From positions 2,471,749-2,535,748 of the forward strand of contig NZ_LT703003.1 in NCBI RefSeq assembly GCF_900149695.1: a stretch of 64,000 bases of DNA. Reading direction: 5' to 3'. Shown here piece by piece: positions 1 through 7,328 of this stretch. The DNA is from Anderseniella sp. Alg231-50 (GTDB taxonomy: Bacteria > Pseudomonadota > Alphaproteobacteria > Rhizobiales > Aestuariivirgaceae). Numbering within the stretch: the stretch's first letter is position 1; each line of letters starts with the position of its first letter. A model generated the notes under the pieces. The model ran no database searches and was not told the DNA's origin. It saw nothing but the letters and a program-made list of their open reading frames with translations. Position numbers and translations under genes: made by a program.

Positions 1-1
1 G

Positions 2-541
2 GGCCGGTCGATCCGCGAGTTTGTTCTGGGCGCCATGATCGTGCCGTCGCTGATGTGCTTTGTGTGGTTCACCTGGGCCGGTGGCACAGCCATTGACCTG
101 GAACTGAACGGTGGCGCAGGCGGTGTCATCACCTCAGCGCCTGACGGTGACAAGATCTTTGCCATGACCAACTTCATGCTGGCACCGATAGCCGAAGTGC
201 TGTCGTGGCTGATGTCGTTCATGATCGTGGTCTTGCTGATGACCTACCTGGTCACCTCGGCTGATAGTGCGGTGCTGATTGTCAACACCATCAATGCAGC
301 CGGTGATGAAGGTCCCAAGGCGCGTCCGCATATCATCTTCTGGGGTGTTGCGCTGGGAGCTGTGGTTGCAGCCCTGTTGCTGGTGGGTGGCCTGAAGGCC
401 ATTCAGACGGCGATGGTGATCGGGGCCTTGCCGTTTTCCATTGTGATGGTGCTGATGTGCTTTGCGCTGATCAAGGCCATCTACAATGACAGCCGGCGCG
501 AAAAGGCCGGTATGGAAACGGTGGTCAACCCGGCTGAATAA
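2..541 (+). CDS. BCCT family transporter, C-terminal part (5' end outside window)
   Basis: The reading frame is open from base 2 and begins with GRSIREFVLGAM, the conserved stretch of betaine/choline/carnitine (BCCT) transporters just before the last helices. About 180 residues are present with four hydrophobic segments, including SWLMSFMIVVLLMTYLVTSADSA, whose 'TSADSA' is typical of the family. BCCT proteins import compatible solutes such as glycine betaine or choline using Na+ or H+. The substrate cannot be told from this part. The C-terminal tail is short and charged (about 20 residues), without the long regulatory tail of BetP-type osmosensors. An intrinsic terminator follows 30 bases after the stop. 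Confidence 0.88.
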   Translation, partial: GRSIREFVLGAMIVPSLMCFVWFTWAGGTAIDLELNGGAGGVITSAPDGDKIFAMTNFMLAPIAEVLSWLMSFMIVVLLMTYLVTSADSAVLIVNTINAAGDEGPKARPHIIFWGVALGAVVAALLLVGGLKAIQTAMVIGALPFSIVMVLMCFALIKAIYNDSRREKAGMETVVNPAE

Positions 542-571
542 GCCAGACACACCCGAACAAAAACTGAAAGA

Positions 572-600
572 CCCCCGCTGCCTGCGCAGCGGGGGTTTTT
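572..600 (+). terminator. Intrinsic terminator after the BCCT gene
   Basis: A 9-bp G/C stem (CCCCCGCTG at 572-580 paired with CAGCGGGGG at 587-595) with a 6-base loop is followed directly by TTTTT. It lies 30 bases after the transporter stop codon and should end its transcript. Confidence 0.88.
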
Positions 601-633
601 GTTTGGATGGGTTGGGTTTGAGACCTGGGTGGA

Positions 634-770
634 TTTTATGCCGCTCACGCAAGCAGCCTGTCGGCTGCGCTCCGCTAGGGCGCACTTCGTGCGGCGCGCG
701 GTCGCGCTTGCCTCAGCACCCAAGTGCTTCGGAGGAATTGATCTCTGCGGTTGTTCGGGGTTGGAGAACG
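634..770 (+). repeat. REP-like repeat, copy A (direct orientation)
   Basis: Copy A of a roughly 135-bp repeat that recurs inverted at 940-1068 (about 80% identical by eye) and in part at 892-934 (42 of 43 bases identical to 634-676). It contains small hairpins such as GCAGCC-tgtc-GGCTGC and CGCAC-ttc-GTGCG, the build of REP/BIME elements. Short open frames run across it in several frames but none looks like a protein family. Confidence 0.8.
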
Positions 771-891
771 GCGCGAAGCACGCAGTGCTGAATAAAGCTG
801 TTCGACCAGAATAATGCATCACAAATCGCACCTGCCGGAGTGACATACGCCCACTAGGCCCGACGGGCCTCGGGCCGGTCAGGCCCGCCCA

Positions 892-934
892 AGCGGAGCG
901 CAGCCGACAGGCTGCTTGCGTGAGCGGTATAAAA
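892..934 (-). repeat. REP-like repeat, partial copy C (inverted)
   Basis: On the minus strand this 43-bp block matches 634-676 at 42 of 43 positions. It sits five bases from copy B in the same orientation, so B and C form a head-to-tail pair that is inverted relative to A. The flank at 855-890 carries further GGCC-rich inverted repeats. Confidence 0.8.
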
Positions 935-939
935 CTTCC

Positions 940-1068
940 CGTTCTCCGACCCTGAACAACCGTTGTGATGAATTCCTCCCGAGGCACGTAAGTGTCGAGG
1001 CAAGGCCGACCGGCCGCCGCACGAAGTGCGCCCCAGCGGAGCGCAGCCGCAAGGCTGCTGGCGTGAGC
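940..1068 (-). repeat. REP-like repeat, copy B (inverted)
   Basis: Read on the minus strand, 1068 to 940 aligns with copy A from 643 to 770 at roughly 80% identity, including the shared hairpin cores and the closing GGAGAACG. Together with A and C it fills most of the gene-free stretch 601-1079. The rest of that stretch (771-891) shows no gene. Confidence 0.78.
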
Positions 1069-1079
1069 GACATGAAACA

Positions 1080-1790
1080 TCAATCCGTTTCCGGAAACGG
1101 ATTGAACTCGAACGCCGGGCCGATATCTTGCAGATTATACAACCTGGACACTGCCAGTCTTTCCGAGACCTCCTTGACCGGGTCATCCTGTATATTGCCG
1201 CTGCTTTTCACTGCCAGCCCGGCCAGGTAATCGATCCTGACACCGTTTGTCTTTCCCGAACTGCGATTGGTACGCTGGCTGTCAAAGGCAACAAGCGCGA
1301 CATGCCCGTTACGATATTCAAACTGGAATGTACGCAGCTCCGTTTCCCACCCACCGGCACTCATGAACAGTTCAAGATTAATCGAGAAACCCGCAGGTTT
1401 GGTTTCCAATGGCTTGTAGGAAGGCAGGTAATCCTCAACGTTGACGGTTTCACGCGCCGGAATTAATGCGTTGTCCTGATGCACGAGCCGGTACTGATCG
1501 CTCTGTTTGTCTCTGAACGCTATCAGCATTTGCCGCCGCATGGCGTCGAACGGTTTTTCATCCGTATCGGTGTCTTCATGGTCCTGACGAACAATCATCA
1601 CCAGATCGTTCAGCCCGTCTGCATTGAGATCGGTCGCGATGCGATGTTCAAGCGACCAGCCGGCGGCAACAAATCCTTCTGCGCCGGCCGCTGAACTGGC
1701 CGCGGCGGGAACAGCGTCTCCGGAGGCGGCAAAAGCCGGTTGTGCAAAGACCGCGCAACACAAAAACAAGATCGTCGGTATCTTCATCAT
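1080..1790 (-). CDS. Secreted protein with FG-GAP/VCBS-like repeat, function unknown
   Basis: A 236-residue protein. The start at 1790 is chosen because its ATG overlaps the stop of the upstream gene (ATGA) and gives a clean signal peptide (MMKIPTILFLCCAVFAQPAFA). The mature part starts with an Ala/Ser-rich stretch and then WSLEHRIATDLNADGLNDLV; the DLNADGLND block (residues about 54-62) resembles the Ca2+-binding loop of FG-GAP/VCBS repeats. Only one such loop is obvious, so it is not a full beta-propeller. It is the last gene of a three-gene minus-strand group with two membrane proteins, and is likely periplasmic. The final codons lie inside a 24-bp perfect palindrome. No specific role can be assigned. 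Confidence 0.75.
   Translation of the reverse strand: MMKIPTILFLCCAVFAQPAFAASGDAVPAAASSAAGAEGFVAAGWSLEHRIATDLNADGLNDLVMIVRQDHEDTDTDEKPFDAMRRQMLIAFRDKQSDQYRLVHQDNALIPARETVNVEDYLPSYKPLETKPAGFSINLELFMSAGGWETELRTFQFEYRNGHVALVAFDSQRTNRSSGKTNGVRIDYLAGLAVKSSGNIQDDPVKEVSERLAVSRLYNLQDIGPAFEFNPFPETD
1081..1104. repeat. Perfect 24-bp palindrome over the 3' end of a gene
   Basis: CAATCCGTTTCC at 1081-1092 is followed at once by its exact reverse complement at 1093-1104. It overlaps the stop codon and the last codons of the minus-strand gene ending at 1080. In RNA it could fold as a hairpin at the operon's 3' end, but there is no T-run after it. Confidence 0.85.
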
Positions 1791-2401
1791 GCCGGTCTTC
1801 CCGCGCCGCCCCCGCGAGCCGCGATCACGCGCGCCAGCAGCACGAGCGGGCCACCGGAAAACAGGGCCAACAACAGCAAACATATCCAGTACCAGTACTC
1901 GGCCAACCGTCCTTCATCCAGAACCAGGACGTCCGGATTATCGGGCAGTAACCTGCCGGCAATGGGATCATTCAGCTTGTACCGGGAGCAGACAGTGTCA
2001 TCTTCGAGCCAGATGACTTTCCGCAACACCGTTGATGAACCGGGCTTGGAATACCGCACCTGGATGACGCAAAACAGGGACGGTTCAGTGCGATTGGCTC
2101 CGTCTCCCATCCTGGTCGCATCATTGTGGAACTTTTCCACTTTCAACCCCTCAATGCTTGCGGTCACAGCAACACCGTCCTTGTCCACCGCCCTTTGGCT
2201 CTCCAGTCGCTGACCGTGCTGCCAGGCGAGATAACCGAAGCCCAATCCGATGCAGATCGGCACCAGCAGAAACAGTGTTGCGGCAAACAGTACAACCCTG
2301 GATGCGTCCGGCCCGGCTTCCGGTCCGACCTTTTTGGTCCGGCCAAGCAGCACACGCCAGTATTTCAAAGACAGCACGATCTTCCAGAATAAATGCTTCA
2401 T
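1787..2401 (-). CDS. DUF3592-like membrane protein
   Basis: A 204-residue protein with a basic N-terminal stretch, one transmembrane helix at about 36-60, a central soluble domain and a second helix at about 166-192. The middle carries a VRYSKPGSSTVLRKVIWLEDD strand pattern and PDNPDVLVLDEGR, the arrangement seen in DUF3592-type proteins (two helices flanking a small beta domain). It probably sits in the inner membrane with the middle domain outside the cytoplasm. It overlaps the next gene by four bases (ATGA), indicating translational coupling. Molecular function is unknown. Confidence 0.7.
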   Translation of the reverse strand: MKHLFWKIVLSLKYWRVLLGRTKKVGPEAGPDASRVVLFAATLFLLVPICIGLGFGYLAWQHGQRLESQRAVDKDGVAVTASIEGLKVEKFHNDATRMGDGANRTEPSLFCVIQVRYSKPGSSTVLRKVIWLEDDTVCSRYKLNDPIAGRLLPDNPDVLVLDEGRLAEYWYWICLLLLALFSGGPLVLLARVIAARGGGAGRPA

Positions 2402-2448
2402 GTCACCATCTCATCCATTGTGCGCGCTGGTCGGGCATCAGCAGTATT

Positions 2449-3351
2449 TCAAATTGCGGTCTTGCCGAAAACCGGCACCTCGAAATCTGCGTCGAAACTG
2501 CTTCCGTCCGGTGCCTTGGTCTCAACAGCGAGTTTCCAGACCACCTCGCAATCATCACCACAGGCCCCGGATGAGCGGGCATCGGCCGGAATATCAAGAT
2601 TGACCGGGATTGAAAAACCCCGGCCGCTTATCTCGATCTGTGCTGCCTTGATCCGAACATCGCATTCGTGAAACGGCGCTTCATCACGGCGGTCGTTGAT
2701 ACGGCGCCTGCCTTCCGCCGACATGTGTTGGGTCCAGTGGCGCACAAACCCGGCAAATTGCAGTTTGGTCACCGCCCTGGATTCGGGTTTGAATCCGATC
2801 TCGACACGTCCCTTGAAAACCTCGCCGGGCCGCCCGGGCAGCGTGTCAATAACCAGGTTGCTGGTGCCGAACTTAATCCAGCTTATGCTGTTTCTTATGG
2901 CCGACCACAACATCACCACCCCGATAAGCAGAAACAATCCGCAGAGCAACATGACCGGCAAAGACTGCTCCCAAAACTGATCGCCCCGATCAGTGGCAAA
3001 AAACCAGATTGCACCCCACCAATTGACCACAAACAGCCACAGAAACAGAACCTTGCCCGCCCTGGTATGGGACATTTGCCTGCTGGCCCATTGCTTGTTT
3101 TCCAGCCACGGCATCGTGTTGCCGGATGCCAGTTGACGCTTTAACCGGTTTTTGTTGCTGCCCGGTTCGATGAGGAGGGCATACAGGCAGTACGTACAAA
3201 TGAGCAGGCCAAAAAAACAGGCCTGACCAGCCAGCAATGCCGGGAAGACAGGCAGGCCCTGTTCGCGATGAAGCGATGGCAGGTTGACCAGGAATACCGC
3301 AAGAAGGGCGATCAGTAAAACCAGTACAAGGCTCGGGAAAACGCGTTGCAT
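2449..3351 (-). CDS. Hypothetical multi-pass membrane protein
   Basis: A 300-residue protein when started at the ATG at 3351, which follows GGACCCC and puts a hydrophobic helix at the N-terminus (MQRVFPSLVLVLLIALLAVF). A frame start at 3417 is also open but less likely. About four transmembrane segments lie in the first 170 residues; the C-terminal 130 residues are a soluble beta-rich domain with GRVEIGFKPESRA and VVWKLAVETKAP, resembling DUF3592-associated domains found beside such genes. It is the first gene of the three-gene minus-strand group and lies 47 bases before the next. Function unknown. Confidence 0.68.
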   Translation of the reverse strand: MQRVFPSLVLVLLIALLAVFLVNLPSLHREQGLPVFPALLAGQACFFGLLICTYCLYALLIEPGSNKNRLKRQLASGNTMPWLENKQWASRQMSHTRAGKVLFLWLFVVNWWGAIWFFATDRGDQFWEQSLPVMLLCGLFLLIGVVMLWSAIRNSISWIKFGTSNLVIDTLPGRPGEVFKGRVEIGFKPESRAVTKLQFAGFVRHWTQHMSAEGRRRINDRRDEAPFHECDVRIKAAQIEISGRGFSIPVNLDIPADARSSGACGDDCEVVWKLAVETKAPDGSSFDADFEVPVFGKTAI

Positions 3352-3506
3352 TTGGGGTCCGTTCAAATCTTCAATGATGATCGCGGCAGCCTGGCAGCCG
3401 CCGCGATGCGTCATCACTGATTATCAGATGCACGCCGTCACGGCTGTGCAGGACGTCACATCGCAAGTTCTCCTACGTCTGCAGGCCAAGGTGCAGGTGG
3501 TTCCAG

Positions 3507-3543
3507 ATCCCGCTATCACGGGATGGGATCATGCCGTTGGCAT
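3507..3543. other. Two adjacent small dyads in intergenic DNA
   Basis: ATCCCG (3507-3512) pairs with CGGGAT (3519-3524), and ATGCC (3531-3535) pairs with GGCAT (3539-3543). They lie between the glycosyltransferase stop and the start of the unknown membrane operon. No T-run follows on either strand. Nothing else was recognised in 3352-3633. Confidence 0.4.
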
Positions 3544-3633
3544 CATGCCGGTCGGATTTGCTGTCATCCGCACAACGATGCTACATCCAATACGGTCGCT
3601 GAGCAAGAATGCGGCGAAGGCAACAACCTGCCA

Positions 3634-4701
3634 TTACTCATCACGCCCGGCACGCTTCGGCCCGATCATCTGAACAACATTTCCGTCCGCTGACTCCGCA
3701 CTAAGGCGGCTTCGCAGCGCCGGAACAAATCGCTGGATTGAAATGTCCCCGACAGTATCGCTCTCGATGTGCCTCAGGAGCTGGTCATCTCCTCTGAAAT
3801 CAGAGCGCTGGCCCAGCAGTGGCACAGACCGGCGTTCGCGGTACTCAGCCAGCGACTTGCTGTAATAGTGATTGATACGCAGCACATCGGTCGATCGGGC
3901 GGCGAGACGGTGATCGGCATGCCCGATCTTTTCTCGTTGCTCCGTCCATGACTCCGGATAACCGTGCCTCAGAATGAAGACGTGGGAATTGTGCACCCCG
4001 CGCACCGCACTCGGGCGAACGATGGTCTTGACCCGGGAAAGATGTTTGCACGACGCCTTGGGTTTTCTGAGCCTCTGTGTGTAGTTCTCTGTCACCAGGC
4101 CTGGAGGTTTGCGCGCGTGACCCGATGTGCCGAACATATGCCAGTACACAGAAAGCGAATCGAGATCTTCGTAGTCATGCAGCACCTCGGTCAGGGAGCC
4201 CGCCGAGGTCGGAAACAGGAATTCGTCAGCGTCAATAAATGCCATCCATTCGGCAAGATGACCAAAATTGGCAATACAGTGCAACATCGCCAGTTTCTGA
4301 CTTCGACCTTTCGAGCCGGCCACACCTTCCCATCCTTTGAGAAAGTCTGCCCAGTTGACAACAGTGACCAGCCCTTCCTTGACGTATGGCGACAATTGTT
4401 CGGCCGTACCGTCGTTGCTGCCATTATCGTAGATGAAGAAGTGGCTGACCCCCATCATGCGATGGAACTCGATCCACTCACCAATGTAGGGGCTTTCATT
4501 GCGGACGATGGCGAATACGCAAAGATAGTGTTCGGCCGAACCAGGCTGTGCAACCGGTTGCGGAAGCCACAGCCTGCGCTTCGCGGCAGCGCGCCACATG
4601 CCCGCAAGCTGCCAGCAACGTTGTTCCAGCTTGAATAAAGTCTCCGGTTTTATCGAAAACACTGCGACGACACCCCCTATCGCATTCACCAAATCTGACA
4701 A
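3634..4701 (-). CDS. GT92/Glyco_tranf_2_4-type glycosyltransferase
   Basis: The core carries VRNESPYIGEWIEFHRM, then FFIYDNGSNDGT and MAFIDADEFLFP. These are the RNE...EW, YDN.S.DGT and D-x-D-E blocks of GT92/Glyco_tranf_2_4 proteins, with DADEF as the nucleotide-sugar and metal site. There is no clear signal peptide; a mildly hydrophobic N-terminus may be membrane associated. The family transfers sugars to polysaccharide or glycan acceptors; the acceptor here is unknown. The start is unsure: the frame opens with TTG at 4701 without a strong ribosome binding site. It stands alone, with its own AT-rich upstream region. Confidence 0.8.
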   Translation of the reverse strand: MSDLVNAIGGVVAVFSIKPETLFKLEQRCWQLAGMWRAAAKRRLWLPQPVAQPGSAEHYLCVFAIVRNESPYIGEWIEFHRMMGVSHFFIYDNGSNDGTAEQLSPYVKEGLVTVVNWADFLKGWEGVAGSKGRSQKLAMLHCIANFGHLAEWMAFIDADEFLFPTSAGSLTEVLHDYEDLDSLSVYWHMFGTSGHARKPPGLVTENYTQRLRKPKASCKHLSRVKTIVRPSAVRGVHNSHVFILRHGYPESWTEQREKIGHADHRLAARSTDVLRINHYYSKSLAEYRERRSVPLLGQRSDFRGDDQLLRHIESDTVGDISIQRFVPALRSRLSAESADGNVVQMIGPKRAGRDE

Positions 4702-4792
4702 TTACACCGTATACCACCTATTCACAGAATGATACTGGATTTGCAAGAATTTCAGCGAATATTTGGGTAATTGGTGTTGTAATAATCTCTCT

Positions 4793-4820
4793 ATTGTAAA
4801 AGTTGTTGTTGATTCATCAA
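4793..4820 (-). promoter_or_regulatory. Possible sigma-70 promoter for the glycosyltransferase gene
   Basis: On the minus strand TTGATG (4820-4815) is followed after 16 bases by TACAAT (4798-4793), close to the -35/-10 consensus. It lies in the unusually AT-rich spacer 4702-4828, about 90 bases before the gene start. Prediction only. Confidence 0.35.
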
Positions 4821-4828
4821 CTTACACA

Positions 4829-5278
4829 TCACTCTTCAGCAATATCTTCATTCCAAAGCTCTGGCTTTTCCGCAATGAAGCGCGTCATCAGGGCAATGCA
4901 GTCCGGATCATCCGCGACCAATACCTCAATACCTTTCGACCGCAGGAAGTCTTCATTGCCGCCGAATGTGGTGTTTTCGCCGATTACCACGCGTGGAATA
5001 CCGAACTGGATGATGGTGCCACTACACATCATGCACGGGCTTAAGGACGTATAGATGGTCATGTCGCGGTAAGTCCGTTGCCGGCCGGCTTTGCGCAGTG
5101 CATCCATTTCACCATGCGCTATCGGATCACCCTGCTGGACCCGTTGATTGCGTCCGCGCGACACCATGACCTCGCCTCGCGCCAGTACCGAACCAATGGG
5201 GCAACCGCCTTCGTCAAACCCGGCCTTGGCTTCGTCATAGGCCATGCGAAGGAATTTTCGATCAGTTTCATTGAGCAT
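4829..5278 (-). CDS. Cytosine deaminase, yeast Fcy1-type
   Basis: A 149-residue zinc hydrolase of the cytidine deaminase fold. Zinc and proton-shuttle residues are visible: H55 and E57 in AHGEMD, C82 and C85 in SPCMMC. Along its whole length it resembles fungal cytosine deaminase (EGGCPIGSVL, TLSPC-like block, GIPRVVIGEN, and a C-terminal ELWNEDI close to the yeast QDWFEDIGE end) more than bacterial TadA or the CodA amidohydrolase. It should convert cytosine to uracil plus ammonia. It closes the minus-strand operon of the nucleoside-type ABC transporter, which fits a role feeding uracil into the PreTA pathway. Deamination of a related base cannot be excluded. Confidence 0.82.
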   Translation of the reverse strand: MLNETDRKFLRMAYDEAKAGFDEGGCPIGSVLARGEVMVSRGRNQRVQQGDPIAHGEMDALRKAGRQRTYRDMTIYTSLSPCMMCSGTIIQFGIPRVVIGENTTFGGNEDFLRSKGIEVLVADDPDCIALMTRFIAEKPELWNEDIAEE

Positions 5279-5331
5279 CTGGACCTCTCTTTCTGGTCAG
5301 GACTTCGAGATCACGACTCAGGGTCCTGACC

Positions 5332-6279
5332 CTAAACTCTTTCGCCGCGCCGGAACGGTACGAGCAAAGCCTGGGGATATTTGGTTTTCCGTGCCATCAC
5401 GATCATGGCAAGGATCGACATCACATAAGGCAGCATCAGGAAGAACTGGTAGGGAATGAACGCGCCGGCAGACTGCTGGGCGCGAACCTGGATAGCCTCA
5501 AGTCCGGCAAACAACAGCGCACCAAGCAGCGCCCTGCCCGGTCGCCAAGACGCGAAGATCACCAGCGCCACGCAAATCCAGCCGCGCCCGTTGATCATCC
5601 CGAAGTAAAATGCGTCAAACCAGGACATGGTAATAAAGGCCCCGCCAACCGCCATGAACGCGCTGCCGACCATGACCGCACCTGTACGAACCGCGAGCAC
5701 GTTGATGCCCTGCGCCTCGACGGCCACCGGGTTCTCCCCGGACATGCGCACGGCCAGTCCGACCGGTGTCCTGAACAACACATACCAGACCATCGGAACC
5801 ACCAGCAAAGCGAGGTAGGTCAGCGCCGACTGGGTGAACAGGGCCTCGCCGATGATCGGCAGGTCAGACAGCCAGGGAACCGCGATGGGCTTGAACGGGA
5901 CGATCTTCGGCGGAGTCGTGGCATCCGGCAACAACATCCGGTAGACAAAGTAACTAAGCGATGATGCAAACAGCGTAATGCCTATGCCGGTCACATGCTG
6001 CGACAGCCCCAGGTGGACAGTAAAAATCGCATGCAGCAGTCCGAATATCGCGCCGACGCAGGCCGCAAACACGACACCGGTCCAAAGGTCGCCGCCCTGA
6101 TAAACCCACATCCAGCCGGACATCGCGCCGACCGTCATGATGCCTTCAATGCCAAGGTTCAAAACCCCTGCCCGTTCGCAGATAAGCTCACCCAGCGTGC
6201 CGAATATCAACGGGCTGACAATACGGATCGTGGCAGCCCAGAAACCTGCCGTCAGCAGGATGTCTACAAGATCGCTCAT
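5332..6279 (-). CDS. ABC transporter permease, nucleoside (BMP/NupQ) type
   Basis: A 315-residue integral membrane protein with about nine hydrophobic segments and the family block GELICERAGVLNLGIEGIM near the N-terminus, typical of BPD_transp_2 permeases such as NupQ/YufQ. The start at 6279 is chosen because its ATG overlaps the stop of the partner permease by four bases (ATGA); a longer frame to 6321 is open. It forms the channel with the gene upstream and is powered by the ATPase at 7318. Family members import purine or pyrimidine nucleosides; the neighbouring cytosine deaminase suggests pyrimidine bases or nucleosides. Confidence 0.9.
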   Translation of the reverse strand: MSDLVDILLTAGFWAATIRIVSPLIFGTLGELICERAGVLNLGIEGIMTVGAMSGWMWVYQGGDLWTGVVFAACVGAIFGLLHAIFTVHLGLSQHVTGIGITLFASSLSYFVYRMLLPDATTPPKIVPFKPIAVPWLSDLPIIGEALFTQSALTYLALLVVPMVWYVLFRTPVGLAVRMSGENPVAVEAQGINVLAVRTGAVMVGSAFMAVGGAFITMSWFDAFYFGMINGRGWICVALVIFASWRPGRALLGALLFAGLEAIQVRAQQSAGAFIPYQFFLMLPYVMSILAMIVMARKTKYPQALLVPFRRGERV

Positions 6280-7328
6280 GTGCGCCACCTGATGCGATAC
6301 TGGCTCAGCATGACACTGCACAGCACCGCCAATATGGAAACGCCCACCAGAACGTCGGCGATGTATGTTGGAATATTGACTGCGCGCGACATGGCGTCAG
6401 CACCCACATAGACTGCCGACAGGAATATCGCCGCGGGTACCACAGCCAACGGATTGAGTTGCGCAAGCATGGCAACGGCAATGCCGGTGTAGCCAAACCC
6501 GGGAGACAGGTCGAGTGTCAGATATCCCTTCAGGCCGGCGGTTTCGCTGACGCCTGCAATGCCTGCCAGGCCGCCGGAAATCATCGCCGTCATGATCACG
6601 GTGCGATTGACATTGATGCCTGAAAATTCTGCCGCCTTGGCGTTGTGCCCGACCGCCCTGATCTCGTAGCCCTGCACGGTAAATCGCATCATCAGCCAGA
6701 TGATCACCGCCATGAACAAGGCAATGATCAGACCGAAGTGCAGCCTGCCTTTGACCAGCAATGTCGGCAGCACACCTTCATCGATGATGGACGCCGCCTG
6801 TGGCCAACCAAGTGATGCCGGATCCTTCCAGGGCCCTTCGATCAGGTAGCTGACCACCAGAAGCACGACGAAATTCAGCAGCAGCGTGGTAACAACCTCA
6901 TCAACCTTGAGGTGGGTTTTCAGCAATACCGGCACAATCAGCAATGCACCGCCAGCCAGAGCCCCCATGATGACCAGGAAAGGCACCATGAGCGCAGGTG
7001 GCAGCGTAACCAGACCTGTCCCGAAGAACGTGGCAGCAAGGGCGCCTGCATAGAGTTGGCCCTCAGCGCCGATATTGTAGAACTTCGCCCTGAACGCCAC
7101 CGACACGGCAAGCCCGGTGAAGATCAGCGGGATTGAGCGGGTCAGTGTTTCATTAAGTGCAAATGCCGACCCGAACGCCCCTTTGAACAACAGCGAATAT
7201 GCCGTTGGGATGGATGCGCCGGCCCATGAGATAAGCACGGCGCAGATAACCAGCGAGGCAAGGATGGCCCATACCGGCGCCAGCCCGGCGCGCCAGACGG
7301 AAACGGTTTCACGCGGTTCAATGACCAT
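6276..7328 (-). CDS. ABC transporter permease, nucleoside (BMP/NupP) type
   Basis: A 350-residue membrane protein of the BPD_transp_2 family, about nine to ten helices, with AKFYNIGAEGQLYAGALAA and VGHNAKAAEFSGIN, the typical NupP/YufP blocks. The start at 7328 is preferred since GGGGAG lies nine bases before it; the frame extends to 7367 inside the ATPase gene. It overlaps the ATPase gene by 11 bases and the second permease by four, so all three are translationally coupled. Together they form the membrane part of the importer. Confidence 0.88.
   Translation of the reverse strand: MVIEPRETVSVWRAGLAPVWAILASLVICAVLISWAGASIPTAYSLLFKGAFGSAFALNETLTRSIPLIFTGLAVSVAFRAKFYNIGAEGQLYAGALAATFFGTGLVTLPPALMVPFLVIMGALAGGALLIVPVLLKTHLKVDEVVTTLLLNFVVLLVVSYLIEGPWKDPASLGWPQAASIIDEGVLPTLLVKGRLHFGLIIALFMAVIIWLMMRFTVQGYEIRAVGHNAKAAEFSGINVNRTVIMTAMISGGLAGIAGVSETAGLKGYLTLDLSPGFGYTGIAVAMLAQLNPLAVVPAAIFLSAVYVGADAMSRAVNIPTYIADVLVGVSILAVLCSVMLSQYRIRWRT

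Noticed and set aside
634-1068. CRISPR-like array
   Set aside because: Only three copies, in opposite orientations, long and hairpin-rich, without regular spacers; no cas genes in the window.
481-1186. Several short open frames on both strands across the repeat cluster
   Set aside because: They repeat the same Arg/Cys-rich peptide (LTQAACRLRSA and variants) because the DNA repeat is copied; no ribosome binding sites and no protein family.
3507-3543. Terminator after the glycosyltransferase gene
   Set aside because: Two small dyads are present but neither is followed by a T-run on the minus strand.
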